A stretch of 64,000 nucleotides of DNA from NCBI GenBank assembly GCA_023213395.1, contig CM041465.1:3286001-3350000 (forward strand), given 5' to 3'. Shown here piece after piece: positions 9,561 through 20,790 of this stretch. Position 1 is the first letter of the stretch; the number at the start of each line of letters is the position of its first letter. The position numbers and the translations under genes are program-made. The notes under the pieces were generated by a model. The model did not search any database and was not told the origin of the DNA. It was given only the letters and a program-made list of their open reading frames with translations. The DNA is from Cycas panzhihuaensis (taxonomy: Eukaryota; Cycadophyta).

Positions 9561-11512
9561 TGAATGGTCAAGATAGACTCATCGGGGAGAGAATCATCGA
9601 CGGGAGTACCAAAGGAGTTAGGGATAGGGGCATCCGCGAGTTGCTCAGCCACTATCATTTCCTTCTTTGATTTCCAATTAACGATATGGAGGTCAAATTC
9701 TTGGAGTAGGACGGCCCAACGACCAGCCCTACCCATCAAATCCGAACGAGTTAGCAAATATCGCAAGGGATCGGATTGAACGATCACCTTGGTGGTGTTG
9801 TCGAGCAAGTAGTGTCTAAACTTCTTGGTTACATAGACCAAGGAGAGGCATTCCTTCTCGGCGGGAGAATAGTTAAGCTCAGTAGCCACGAGGGTACGAC
9901 TGATAAAATATATAGCTCTCTCAATTCCCGAGTCATCCTCCTGAGCTAGCATAGCGTCCAAGGATTTGTCAGTTGTCGAGGTGTATAGGATGAAGGGCCT
10001 ATCGAATCGAGGAGGTGCCAACGTAGGAGCAGAAGCTAAGGCTTCCTTAAGTCCTTCGAAGGCCTTTTGGGTCTTGTCAGACTAGGAAAAAGTAGCTCCC
10101 TTCTTCAATAGGTTCATTAGGGGTTTAGCGCTCACAGCGAAATCGGCTAAGAAGCACCTAAGAAAACCAAGCCTCCCTAGAAACGACTTAATCTGTCGTT
10201 GGGTTCTAGGTGGCGGCATGTCAATGATTGCCCTGACCTTGTCAGGGTCAATCTAAATTCCTTGTTTGGATACAAGGAAACCAAGGAGTTTACCCGAGGT
10301 AATGGCAAATACACACTTGAGCGGATTTAGACTGTCGTGATACTTGCGGCATCGTGATAAGATGGCACGCAAGTCGGATGAGTGATGGGCCCTGACACGA
10401 GAAAGACCCATCATATCGTCCATGAAGACTTCCAACGTATTATCAATGAGGTCATAGAAAATGAAATGCATGGCTCTTTGGTAAGTAGCACCTGCATTCT
10501 TAAGGCCAAAGGGCATCGCCTTGTAGGCGAAGGCACCCCAGGGAGTAGTGAAGGCCGTCTTATGGCGGTCTTAAGGAGAAATCTGAATTTGGTTATAGCC
10601 GGAGAAGCCATCCATTAAGGACATCACTTCAAATTCGGCGGTGCGGTCAATGATTTGATTGAGGAAGGGTAGCGGGAAGTTATCCTTGTGACAAGCATTA
10701 TTGATGTCGCGAAAGTCGACACATATACGGATTGCCTCGTTCTTTTTAGCAACGGGGACAATGTTAGAGACCCACTTAGGGTAGTCAATGGAAGTGATAA
10801 GCCCAGTGTCCAGGAGCTCCTCAACCTCCATTTTAACGGTGGATGAGAGCTTTGGGTGAAGGGGACGCTGCTTCTGGCGCACAGGGCGGGCGCTAGGAAT
10901 GGTGGTGAGGTTATGAGTGATAATAGAGGGGTCAATTCCCTTCATGTCAGCATAATCCCACGCAAACACGTCTCAAAACTCCTAGAACAGAAGGGAGTAC
11001 TCCCTTATCTCATCAGGGGAACATTCCAACCCGACCTTAATGACCTTACCCAGGGCCAAGACTATGTCTTGGGTTGCCCCCATGCACATTGCATTGCCCT
11101 CCTCGAAGTAGAGAGGGGCGAGATCGATAGGAGGAGGAGGAACAGGAGACAGGATCGGATCAGCAAGCGTGGATCTGATTGCGAGGATCTTCTGGTGACC
11201 AAGCCTGTGGTGACCAGAAGGCAAGTTGGGCACAAGACTCGCAAGATGCTTAAGCAGGGCTTCATCATCCTCGAAGTAATCCACCCCATGGATGACCTTA
11301 CTTCGAGTAGAGGAAGCACTGGAGGGAGTAAGAGCAACGGGACTGTGATGGTCATCGGGTCGCTCAACTTCCTCACAGGAATCTGAAGGAAAGCCAAGAA
11401 GACACTCCTCGAAAGGAGTGAAGGGTAATTCTTCAAAGTCATTACCTACGGGGGGTAACAAAGAAGAAGAACTAACGACGGGCAGGTCAACACGAGCGAT
11501 GACGTGGGACAC
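9561..11512 (-). pseudogene. Reverse transcriptase and gypsy RNase H of element A
   Basis: On the minus strand the reverse transcriptase reads LLDTGLITSIDYPKWVSNIV, VDFRDINNAC, then MPFGLKNAGATYQRAM and the active-site FMDDMM (about 10410). The RNase H follows, with LYTSTTDKSLDAMLAQE and FISRTLVATELNYSPAEKE (about 9995-9840). The region upstream of RT (11512-10970) is an acidic, low-complexity linker. Frame breaks seen are TAA at 10571-10573, TAG at 10253-10255 (Gln in element B) and TAG at 10082-10084, which element B shares. The domain order and FxDD box fit Ty3/gypsy. Confidence 0.9.
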
Positions 11513-11545
11513 GCACGAATAGCTAGCCTCACCAACGAGAGAAAT

Positions 11546-12960
11546 TCAAGACGGGGATCTAGAACGAGACGGATGCGACCTACTGGCGCAGAGGAAAGAG
11601 ACGGGGTGAAGACAATCCTCGTCTTCATTGTGTGACTCGTCATCACTAAACGAAGCAAGGTACCCGTAGCTCCCAACGCCAATAGGGGCGAACCATGTGA
11701 GACTAGGGGAAGAAGATACGAGATCTTCTTTGGATGGGTTAGGTATACCAATAGAGCAAGCTGAGGCATGTGCGGAAGGACCTTGGTTTGCCGAACTGGT
11801 GGAACGAGTTTGTTTGGTAAATGGGCGTTCGCGGGGAATCACTCTCATCCGTCCGTCATGGACGAATTTAAGTTGACCCCAAAGAGTCGAGCACGCAGCC
11901 CTTATTTGGTCGAGCCATGGACGACCTGGAAGGAGGTTGTAGTCCACGTCAACGTCGAGGACTACAACGTCGGCAAGAACGGTCTTGCCCTCAAGGGTGA
12001 GCAGAATCGCTATAGATCCCAAAGGGGTCTTCTCGCTATCGTCATAACCTTGGTATCACTAGGGAACAGGTTCCAAGGCGGAGATACCAAGCTCTTGCAT
12101 GACACGCAAGGGCATGGCATTAACAGAAGAACCGTTGTCTACAACAGTTCTTCAAAGGGTACAATCGGGTGTATCGATAGTGATAGTGAATGGGAAGTTC
12201 CACTGACGTACCCTTTCACTAGCGGGAGGAAGATCCTTAGGATCAAATGAGATGACGGGTCTACAACCTTGGGTGACACCCAAAGTGTGGACAGGCGTAT
12301 CACTCGATCCTAAAGCTTCCAGGAGGAGGGCCTGCTGCTCGGGACAGCTCCTTAGAACGTCCATCAAGGACATTCCTGCGGCGACAGTATGAAGCTCGTC
12401 CACGATGGAGAAGGGCTTACCCTTCGCGGTAGGTTGGGTAAGTGCCCTTCGGAAATCGTAACGACCTGGGCGTATAGGAATAGCCTTGGGAAAGAGAGGT
12501 ATTTCTGGAGGAAGGTTCTCCGGAAGAGGGTCGGAAGGAGCGAAAGGACAAGAAGCTCCCGCCGCTTCCTTGGCGGCTTGAGATCGCGTAAGGGCGTAGG
12601 TAGGAGTTGCTTCAAGCAACTGGATCACCTTCTTTCCCTTGTTCTGAGGTCGCGAAGGTGACAGGGTGCGATGCCTAGGAGAACGAGAGGAGGAAGATGA
12701 GTTTCGGGCACCCTTCCCTTTGTCGCGGGAAGGACGGGGATCAGGCGATCTTCCTCGGTTTCGGTTGTTCTTGGTTTGGGTGTTGTGATCACGTTCCCCA
12801 TGTTTAGGGAACGGATCCTTGTGAACTGGCTGATCCAAATTAGGCCTTGAGGCCCGTTTGGGGGAAGAGTCACATCGAGGGGCATCCTTAGGATGCTGGG
12901 CCCTACAACGCGAATCATCGTGAAAGCACTCCCCATGAATGGAGTACCACTTCTTCTCAA
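11546..12960 (-). pseudogene. Gag C-terminus and aspartic protease of element A
   Basis: The right part (12960-12400) is a basic linker rich in Arg, Ser and Pro. The protease core reads VVDNGSSVNAM near 12120-12145 and ends in DVDYNLLPGRPWL near 11930. DxGSS and the GRPWL box are typical of Tat-type proteases. The reading frame breaks between the active site and the GRPWL half. Downstream (to 11546) lies a Ser-rich acidic linker, FSDDESHNEDED, leading to the reverse transcriptase. Element B carries the same protein, split by the composite insertion at 54844. Confidence 0.8.
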
Positions 12961-14888
12961 GCAGAGGGTCTAACCTTCTCGCTTGAGAGGACTGGGCGTT
13001 TCCATTCCTAGGGAGAGGAGCTTGGGTCGTTTGTTGGACTTGTTTATTGGATGTAGGGGATAAAGGAGCCTAAAGCTTGAGTTCCTTCATCGTACGCTCG
13101 AACGAGTGTATGGCTGATGTAAGAGGGTCTAAAGTCCTCTCAGTCAGATGAGAGGAAGATCGGGTAGGTTGTGAGGGTTTGGTATCCTTGGTTGGGGGTG
13201 GTGCCTCACGGCGCTATGAGGGCTTAAGAGGTTTCTTGAGACTAGCTTGGATCTCAATAGCCTCCAACGCCAAACACTTGGCGATCACGGAGTCACATGT
13301 GGTCGCCCCCATCTTAAGGACTTCCACATAAACTTCAGGACGAAGTGCATTGATAAAAAGGTCTCGCTTCAGCTCCTCGGGCAATGTTGCCTTAATGGAG
13401 TAATGCAAGTCGTGAAATCGCCACACAAAGTCACGATTCATCTCATCGTGACCTTGTTTAAGCGAAAGAAGTGACTTCATTCTGCTCTCGAATGGACGGG
13501 CTACATCAAAATAGTTGATGAACTCATCCACAATTGCTGGAATGAATGGATAGAATGGGCAGGGAGACGGTAGAACCACTTGAGGGCGTCGCCCTGCAAG
13601 GATCGCGAGAATAATTTCATTAAAATATGGTCATAAGCGACGAAGCTCCATCGAATCTAGGAACTTCAGGAGGATGAGGCGGCAGATTGGTTCTTAACGC
13701 CTCGATGGATAGAGGTGTTGACCTAAAGTCCATGAAGGGGCGTGCCCTTAGGTCAATGAATGTCGTAGTAGGTAAAGCACAAGGAGCGGATGGGGGTGGA
13801 ACACCCATCCCTCCTTGAGGAAACGCCCCCTGCTGAGAAGAGGCGTGGAAGTAGGTGCCTTGGAAGGGAGTCGGGTTCCCTTGCGAAGGCACAGCGAATG
13901 GGATTGCGTTAGACGATGGGCAAGATGAATGTGGAACCGGGTTTTGCCCATATGGGCCACCCGTAGGTGGAGCGACCTCATATGGGTGTAGCGGATCCAC
14001 CCCATAAACTGGGAGATGGCTTCCTCTACCCTACCCCTAAGGCTGAGAAGTATACCCTGGGGGAACGTAGAAGGAAGTACTAACGTGTTGGTTTTGAGGA
14101 TATGTAGGAGCGGATCCCACATGACTAGTGGTCGGAAGGCTAGTAGGACCGGCAGGCCTACTAGGAATGGTATGCACCACATTAGGGGATGGCACATTGG
14201 TTTGTCTAGGGACGGGTATGCTAACCTTCAATTGAAGGAAAGACACACCACGGGGAGATCCTGAAACACTAGGACCTCGAAGAGAAACGGAAGGCGCAAC
14301 AGGTGCCCCCACTACGGGAATAGGAAAGGAGCGGGACACGTGCGTAGGTACAAAGGGATTCATTGTCAAAGGGAGAGTAGATGAGGATGAGGCATGCAGG
14401 GGAGGAGCGGAAGAGGAAGAGGCTCCTCCACGGAGGGCACCCTCAAGCCAACCAAGACGTGGTTGCAAGCGTGCCGCGTGGTGACACTCGTTGAGAGCTT
14501 CAACTACGTCCACAGGAGGGGTTCCTACATACTCATAAGAGGTAATTGGGACCTCGAACAAAGTAGGTTCCTCGGGATGCTCCTCATAAGAGTCACCAAC
14601 TACGTGGCAAGTCTCAAGAGGAGCGGATCCTTCTACGGCATGGGTAGAGGGATGGACATCAAGTGAGAGATGTTGGTCACTTGGGTAATAAAGGGGTTCA
14701 TCACCCTCTTGGGTGGACCCGGGAATAGAGGAAGGAAAAGCATGGGTTTCTAAGGTGGAAGTGTGGTAGGCCCAATCGGAAGAGTATCCCTCCATAGTCA
14801 GATCGGAATCTGACAAAGGAGGAGGGTGATACTCGAGGTCTTCTAACAATGGAGGTAAACCGCGCAAACGACGAGAGAAGCGTCGCAT
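12961..14888 (-). pseudogene. Gag of element A
   Basis: Gag begins at the ATG at 14888 with a basic MRRFSRRLRGLPPLL. It runs through a long Pro/Ser-rich N-terminal region and then the capsid-like Retrotrans_gag domain. The domain is read from PRFDGASS near 13645 and resumes as FINYFDVARPFESRMKSLLSLKQG near 13540. Against element B (62940-62880), A lacks 55 bp at the 13637/13638 junction, which removes the start of the capsid domain and shifts the frame. A TAG at 13214-13216 replaces a Gln codon present in element B (62473-62475). Gag would form the virus-like particle in the cytoplasm. Confidence 0.85.
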
Positions 14889-15040
14889 GCAAAATCAACC
14901 AACAATGTTAGGGAAAATGAGAGGGTGGTAAAGGCACACGCGTTGGGGGCTGCCTAACGAAGAGATCAAAATAGGTATAAAAGGATCACAGAAAAGTAGC
15001 GAAACCAACAGAAGAGAGTAGAAACTAGCTCCCTTACTGG

Positions 15041-15061
15041 CAGTCCCCAGTATGGTCGCCA
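15041..15061 (-). other. Primer binding site of element A (tRNA-Arg-like)
   Basis: Read on the minus strand, one base after the LTR, the site is TGGCGACC, then ATA, then CTGGGGACTG. From memory, plant tRNA-Arg(ACG) would give TGGCGACTCCGCTGGGGA, so about 14 positions in two blocks match, with a mismatch patch between. The leader from 14889 to 15040 holds nothing else recognisable. Confidence 0.6.
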
Positions 15062-15062
15062 G

Positions 15063-17752
15063 TGGACGTGCATCTACGGGATAGCTACCTAACTAATAGG
15101 TGTGGTGAGAGTGGGTGACGATATGATCGAAGGAGAGACCTATGAGAAAAGTAATTAACACGCAGAGCGCCCCATATGCCGGAGCACAAATTCGAGACCT
15201 GCAATGGAATGTGGCTACTAAAGAGTGATCCTCCACCACTTTGAACAAAGGGTGAAGAGACTTAGGGTTAGCCTGGGTTGACCTAGGGATAGGATCCTCC
15301 CACCCTTGGATGGTCGGAAGGGGAAGAAGAGGAACCTTCAAGAGTTTCCCTAGAGTAGCAGGAAACGAAAGGGGATAGGCAAGCGGTGAACCTATAGGTG
15401 GGGTCACTTTGGTTATCTAGCGAAGCGGGGAACCAAATGAAAGTAAGGAGAAGATCCAAGAAAATAGACCAAGGGTATGTCTAAACAAGCTAACTGAGCA
15501 CATGAGTAACACAGGAGGCCAGAAGCTTGCACGACTGAGGGAAGGAGGAAAGGTAAAAGGGTGGTTCCTATAGCCTTTCCTATGGGTAGCAAAGATGTAT
15601 GTAATAAAACAAATAAAGCATAACCAAAAAATAAAGTCAAGTTTCCCTTTTATCTTCCAATGTGTTAATTACTAAGAAGGAATCTAAAAGGAAAAAGGTA
15701 GCAGGGTGGAGTAAGGTGTGCACCTGGACCGAGGGCGTGTGTGATGAGGGCCTTCTCGAGGGGCACCAAACTACTCCACGCGGTGCATTGGATGCGAAAC
15801 GTCGCGGCGGATTGGAAAGGGGCTCCCTTACCTTCCCCGGAAAAATACCAAATATAATGCCAAGGAAATAAAGGAACTACTACTAGTAACTAAAGAAGTA
15901 TGAAGGTATAACGTATACAAGAGTACTTACAGGCAACGGAATGAGCGAAAAGTACCTTTTCACTCTCCAAGCACCTGCAAGCAATGGGAACCTCCCCCTT
16001 TCCGGAGAAAGGGTACTAACATGCAATAATGAGATCCTAACAATATATGTCTATATAACACAAATATAAGTCTAAACACACATATGTTAGTATCAACCCA
16101 ACGATGATAGTACATAAAAGAGGGTAACCAAAGCAAAGGTAAATGACCGGTAAGCCTCGGAGTGGCCCACCTCCCGCAAATAACACCCTAACCTCCCCCT
16201 GAGAGCCACAAGGCAGTGAGGGCAAGGCCAAGAGAGATGGCTGGAAATGGCAACAAGGAGGCGAAGAGGAGCCAAAGAAAACCTACGGCGAACCGGGATG
16301 CTATGAAGAGCAAACCGGGCTGCCGGGAAGAGAGTTGGACGAGGACTACTCGTTGGGACTCACATAAGTTGCCCAAACCTGAACCCAAGCCCTCAAACCA
16401 GCGCTGCAATATGTGACAGCGCTGATTTCAGCGGCTAAGAGAGGGTCAACAAACCCTTGTTCGAGTGCCAAGGACAGCACGAGGCAAGAGCGAGGATTTA
16501 GGGGGCTTAAAGCCACTTGAGGAGCGTGGAAGGTGGTACGGAATCCACCCAGCTCCTTCCCAAAGCCTATGCCAACCCTCAAAGCCACTTCCTTGAGCAA
16601 CAAACATAGGTAAGAGGCACTACGACAGAGGTAAAACAGCCCACTGAAAAGAAGAAAACCAACCTCACAAAGGCAAGCAAGAAGCAAGCAAGACGGAGCA
16701 TCAATATCATAAGAGAAACAATCCAAACCAAGAAATACCTAAGTGGGAGAGGCAAGGGGCTTGCCTAAGCCTAGAGCCAGCGAGGAGAGGCTGAGAAATC
16801 AGCCCAAAACTGTGATCTAGCAGGTTTGGGGCCCTGCTAAGGAAGTTGGAAGGAGAACACCTGCACTTGGAACACCTGAAGGCTGCCCGGGGCAAGAATC
16901 CGCAGAAATCTCTCCAAGGGGCCCTCTCCAAGGTGTGTGGGGGGCTGGGAAGATGTCCTAGCCACACCGAAGGAGAGCTAGGCGTTGTAGGAGAGACACA
17001 GGTCCTGTGGTAGCAGCAGGCGAGACAGAGCAAGAGCGTGACGTTGTTTCCTTGAGGAGCAATTTGAAAGTGAGCCAAAAAGAGTTCTCAAAAATGAGTA
17101 GATCATGCCTTAAGTACCTAACCCAAACCCTAAAGTGAGTGATTAGGGCGCAGCTGGGAGAGAGTTAAGTCGCGAGCCATATGGCAGTTTTGCAATAAAT
17201 GCGAAATTGCCACAGTGGATTTTAAAAAATAAATTAGAACAGTCGTACCGCCACAAAATTCGCGGTACCATGGATATTCCGGCGGTACCACGAAAATCAC
17301 TGCGGTATGAACCCAGAGGCAAAAACAAGCCCGGCCGGTGAGGCGAATGATAAAAAGAGCTAATAGAGGGCTGAGGCACCTACCCGGGGGTAAACAAGCC
17401 AGTAAACAGGTCCAAAGGAGCAAAAATGGGGCTCAAACAGTGGCAAGTCAACCAAACGATGACGGGTCATCACACAAGCGGAGGTGGCGTAAACCTAGTG
17501 AATCTTAGAGCGAGGAGGGCAGATGCGGGAAGTGGAGTGGCCACCAGGGTGCCACACTCGCTAGGAGTGTGCCCCTACTATAGTCGTCATAGGCTAAAAT
17601 AAGTGCAGACGAAGACATAGTCGCCTACAAAGCCACACACATGCAGACACGCAAGCAAACACTCATCAAATGAAAGTGATGATAAGGTGAGAAACATACC
17701 TGCACTTACCTGAGTCAGCAATTCCGTATCCATTCCCGGAAGCTGGGAAACA
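15063..17752 (-). repeat. Element A 5' LTR (right copy)
   Basis: This 2,690-bp repeat begins TGGACGTGCA and ends CTGGGAAACA. It is followed by TSD ACAAC (17753-17757). It lies next to the primer site, so it is the 5' LTR of this minus-strand element and should contain its promoter. The block at 17236-17310 has GCGGTACC-type words, whereas the partner LTR has GATC-type words. Confidence 0.93.
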
Positions 17753-17757
17753 ACAAC

Positions 17758-18380
17758 CAAATAACTAGGGAAGAAGCAACAAAACATATTGGAACAACAA
17801 GTCATCGAAAAAATGATTCTTAGCACATTTTATTTTCACCAGGGTTAAACTAACCCAGAAGAATTTGTTTGTACTTATAAATTTAAGAACTATGGTCAAT
17901 TAGGTAGCCCAAGGGAAGCGTTATAACTGGGCAAGCCTTGTAGCAGGGTGATTGCTACAGAATTTAAAAATAGTGCAGGAGATGGTAAAGTTTGTTACCT
18001 TTTATCATGTGATAATTTTACAAGGATTATTAATTGTATAATGCCTAGAAATAGTAATGCCTGAATCAAAAGAAGAATAGAAGCCCCTAGCCTATTGGAC
18101 TAGTGGTTATATCAGTGAGGAAAAATAGAGAAAAATCTAGAGTGTGGTTCAAGACTGGGTATAAAAGCGATATCAGATGATGACGCTAGAAAAGATAGTG
18201 ATTGAAATTAAGGAAGAGGATAAAAACCAAAGACAAAATTCTTAAGCAGAGATCTATCAAGGAGAGATAGATAGCAAGAAAGAAGAACCTCTCAAAGGGG
18301 AGGTAGAAAAAGAGAAACAGAAAAGGAAACGTAAAGAAGAAAGTAGTAAATAAGAGAAGTATATAAAGAGTAAGTTTCAA
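17758..18380 (+). pseudogene. Unidentified decayed frame of remnant H, right part, and tRNA-like patch
   Basis: The frame broken by element A resumes here as QITREEATKHIGTTSHRKND and then meets several stops (around 17822, 17849 and 17870). From about 18090 to 18165 there is a patch with an A-box-like TGGACTAGTGG and a B-box-like GGTTCAAGAC about 50 bases later. This resembles a tRNA-derived SINE head or a decayed primer-site region; neither is certain. The rest shows no domain. Confidence 0.3.
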
Positions 18381-19120
18381 AGATAAAAAAGGATAAGATT
18401 AGCTTGGGAGAAAAGAAAACAAGAGGTCATAGAGAAAATAGAAAACCAGCCACTAGAGGTAAAATATAACGTAGACAAGGAGATACTTGAAGAAGGATTA
18501 GATCCTATGAAATATGACCTGCAAAACATGTCTGGATGGAGAACATCCTTTCTAGCTCGAGTAACCAGACAACTAGTTATGGAGTTAGAAAGCAAAGCCA
18601 GACTGACCGAAGAATCATTAAAAATAATTCAGCAAGTGACCGAAAAAAAATTATAATCTTTAAAGAAATTTGTGTTGGAATGGGTAGATGACATTGGCGA
18701 GGTCACCACTAAGCTATAATAATTTAAGGAAAGGTTCAATCAATCCATTCTAGAAGATATGCAACCTATATATCATCGACTGGGATCATGGATCCTTAAG
18801 TCATATGAAGAATTAGAGCACTGCATGAAGTTGTGGTAAGATATGAATTCATATCAACTAGAATTGGAAATTTCTCAAAGACTAAATGCTGAGTTGACTC
18901 AAGAATTAGAACAACTACATTTAAGAGAATTTCCTACACTCCCACAGTTAGATACGATGTGATATATAGCATTATTATGTGAGTACATGAAATAGAATAG
19001 TTTAAGATTGCCCCCATAGATTGTTAGGCTAGACATAGAATATATCCAGAGAGAAAGAGCAAAGATTAGGGAGGCCCAGTTGAAAGGGAAAGTGAAAATT
19101 TTAGAGGGAGGATAAGAAGG
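18381..19120 (+). pseudogene. Decayed coding region of unknown family, coiled-coil-like
   Basis: In one frame the plus strand reads long charged stretches separated by stops: ENQPLEVKYNVDKEILEEG, MSGWRTSFLARVTRQLVMEL, then FVLEWVDDIGEVTTKL and LNAELTQELEQLHLREFP. Many stops are TAG or TAA where Gln or Trp would fit. The alternation of Glu/Lys with Leu suggests helical or coiled-coil structure. It could be a gag-like protein or an extra gene of remnant H; I do not recognise it. It ends shortly before the 21-bp minisatellite. Confidence 0.4.
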
Positions 19121-19225
19121 AGGAGAAATTTTTTTGGAATTTTAAACAAGTATGTTACTCGTTTAAAATAGCCATAGGAGAGATATGTGCATCCAAAAGG
19201 GCAACTATTATTTTGAGGTAAAATA

Positions 19226-19663
19226 TGTGCAACTAGGGTCTAAACAGGTAAGACTAAGTTCAGGCAGGTGTAGTTAGAATACAGATAGGTGAAACCAAAC
19301 TGTTGGTAGGTTCAAGTAGACTACTAGCAAGTGCAACTGGACTGCAAACAAGTACAACCTGGCTACTAGTAGGTGCAACCAGATTGCTAGCAAGTGCAAT
19401 TAGACTTCAGGCAGGTGCAACTAGACTGCTAGTAGGTGCAACCAAACTGTTGGCAGGTGTAATTGGATTTCAAGAAGGTGCAACTAGACTTTTAGTAGGT
19501 GCAACCAGATTTCAGGCAAGTGAAACTACATTATTCGCAGGTGTAACTAGATCATAATAGGTGTAACTAGATTACAGCAGGTGCAACCAGATTCCCAACA
19601 AGTACAACCAGGGCAATGACTGGTGTAACTAGGGTAGTGGCCATTGCAACTAGGGAAGCATTA
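19226..19663 (+). repeat. 21-bp minisatellite, about 21 units
   Basis: Tandem units near GGTGCAACTAGACTGCTAGTA run for 438 bp with a 21-bp period; the second unit and one other are 20 bp. Because 21 is a multiple of three, the frame at 19303-19557 reads as a seven-residue repeat, GATRLLV or GATRLLA. Units alternate between CTGCTAGTA-type and TTTCAGGCA-type endings, hinting at a higher-order dimer. Confidence 0.9.
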
Positions 19664-20790
19664 GTTATGAATAAAGTGTAAAAATGAAGTTAAAAAATGA
19701 TGGAATAGTTACATCAAGTAGTTATAACTACAGGATAGGTAATATAAATAAAGTTATTGTAAGAAAGGGATATCACTAATTTATATTGTTGTGTATTCCT
19801 GTGGAGGCCATCCAACTATGGCTATTATACACTGTTCAGGCCTATGTTTGGTTGTGAGAGGACCAGACATAGAGCCCTTTTGATAATAGAAGCTTGGTTA
19901 TTTATGATCTAACATTATGTCTTTCTCTCTTGCTTGTAACTCTTGTAGAATGTAGTTGAGAATGTTAGGGTAAGGGAAAAAGGTGCACAATACCTAAATA
20001 TTTTTATCCATAACCTGAGCGATAGGTATTGTATTAAAGTATCATCTAAACCATTAGAATCCTGGTTTAGAGATGATTATTTCAAGTGGTCATGTATGAT
20101 AGTTTTGATCAACATGTGACATATATTTTAATTATTAAAGTATAACCTTCACTAACAAAGAAAAAGAAAAGAAAATAGAGTTAGATTTTTGTTATCTAAA
20201 TGAAAACGATGACTTGAAAAATGGCTAGAAACCATTGAGATCATTTATAAATTCATGTTTTATATAGAAATTGAAGAGTATGGAATAGTCTTAGAAATTT
20301 TACTGGATGAAAGAGCTCATGATTGGTTTGTTAATTGGACTAAAGAAGCTTTTATACTCAACTGGTGATATCAGTTTCATATGCTTATATTATAGCTTTT
20401 GAGAGGAAGGACAAGGTAAAGTTCAAGTAGAGGGAACACTTTAATGCCCATAGACTCGTGAGGAAGGTGAGGATACTAAGGTATTAAGCAGCTAATCAAA
20501 TTGATAAAAATAGAAGAAGAAGAAGAAATGAGTAAAGAAGAGATCATTGAGACCTTGTAGGAACATGAACAAGAACCAATTCAGAGGAAATTGCCTAATT
20601 GCATTGAAGTCTCAAAGTAGGCATTTATGATGTTTAATCACCTAATGGAAGACTCTTGTGAGAGGCTAATCGAGATCAAGGAAGAGACCCGAGGAGAAGT
20701 TACACAAGAGCAACATGAAGATATGGAAGAGTAAGTAAAAGAATAGCTCGTGGATGAGTTTGAAGAAGAACCTCAATAGGACACGTGAAT
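19664..20790 (+). pseudogene. Weak gag-like remnant
   Basis: Between about 19960 and 20790 the plus strand reads fragments such as KPLESWFRDDYFKW and KWLETIEIIYKFMFYIEIEEYG. Then come LDERAHDWFVNWTKEAF and a Glu-rich EEEEEMSKEEIIETL. The DWF-NW pattern resembles the capsid core of Retrotrans_gag proteins. Frames change and stops are many. The interval 19664-19960 has no recognisable content. Confidence 0.35.

Larger units (their letters stand above)
1001..17752 (-). mobile_element. Element A: near-complete Tat-like Ty3/gypsy retrotransposon with antisense PMD gene
   Basis: Long direct repeats of about 2.7 kb (1001-3696 and 15063-17752) both start TGGACG and end GAAACA. They are bounded by the 5-bp target duplication ACAAC (996-1000 and 17753-17757). 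Between them, on the minus strand, lie gag (from 14888), protease, reverse transcriptase, RNase H and integrase (to 8282), then an archaeal-type RNase H (4640-4101). A plus-strand PMD gene sits between integrase and the second RNase H. A PBS-like site (15041-15061) abuts the right LTR, which is therefore the 5' LTR. The second RNase H, GRPWL in the protease, long LTRs and extra genes point to the Tat lineage. Stops and a gag frameshift make it non-autonomous. A hand sample of 122 bp of the two LTRs (1360-1480 versus 15422-15543) shows 5 differences, all transitions. Confidence 0.9.

Noticed and set aside
10856-11386. 176-codon plus-strand frame
   Set aside because: Antisense shadow of the RT and linker of element A; not conserved as an open frame in element B.
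19226-19663. CRISPR-like array
   Set aside because: Units are contiguous 21-bp repeats without spacers, in a plant nuclear context. It is a minisatellite.
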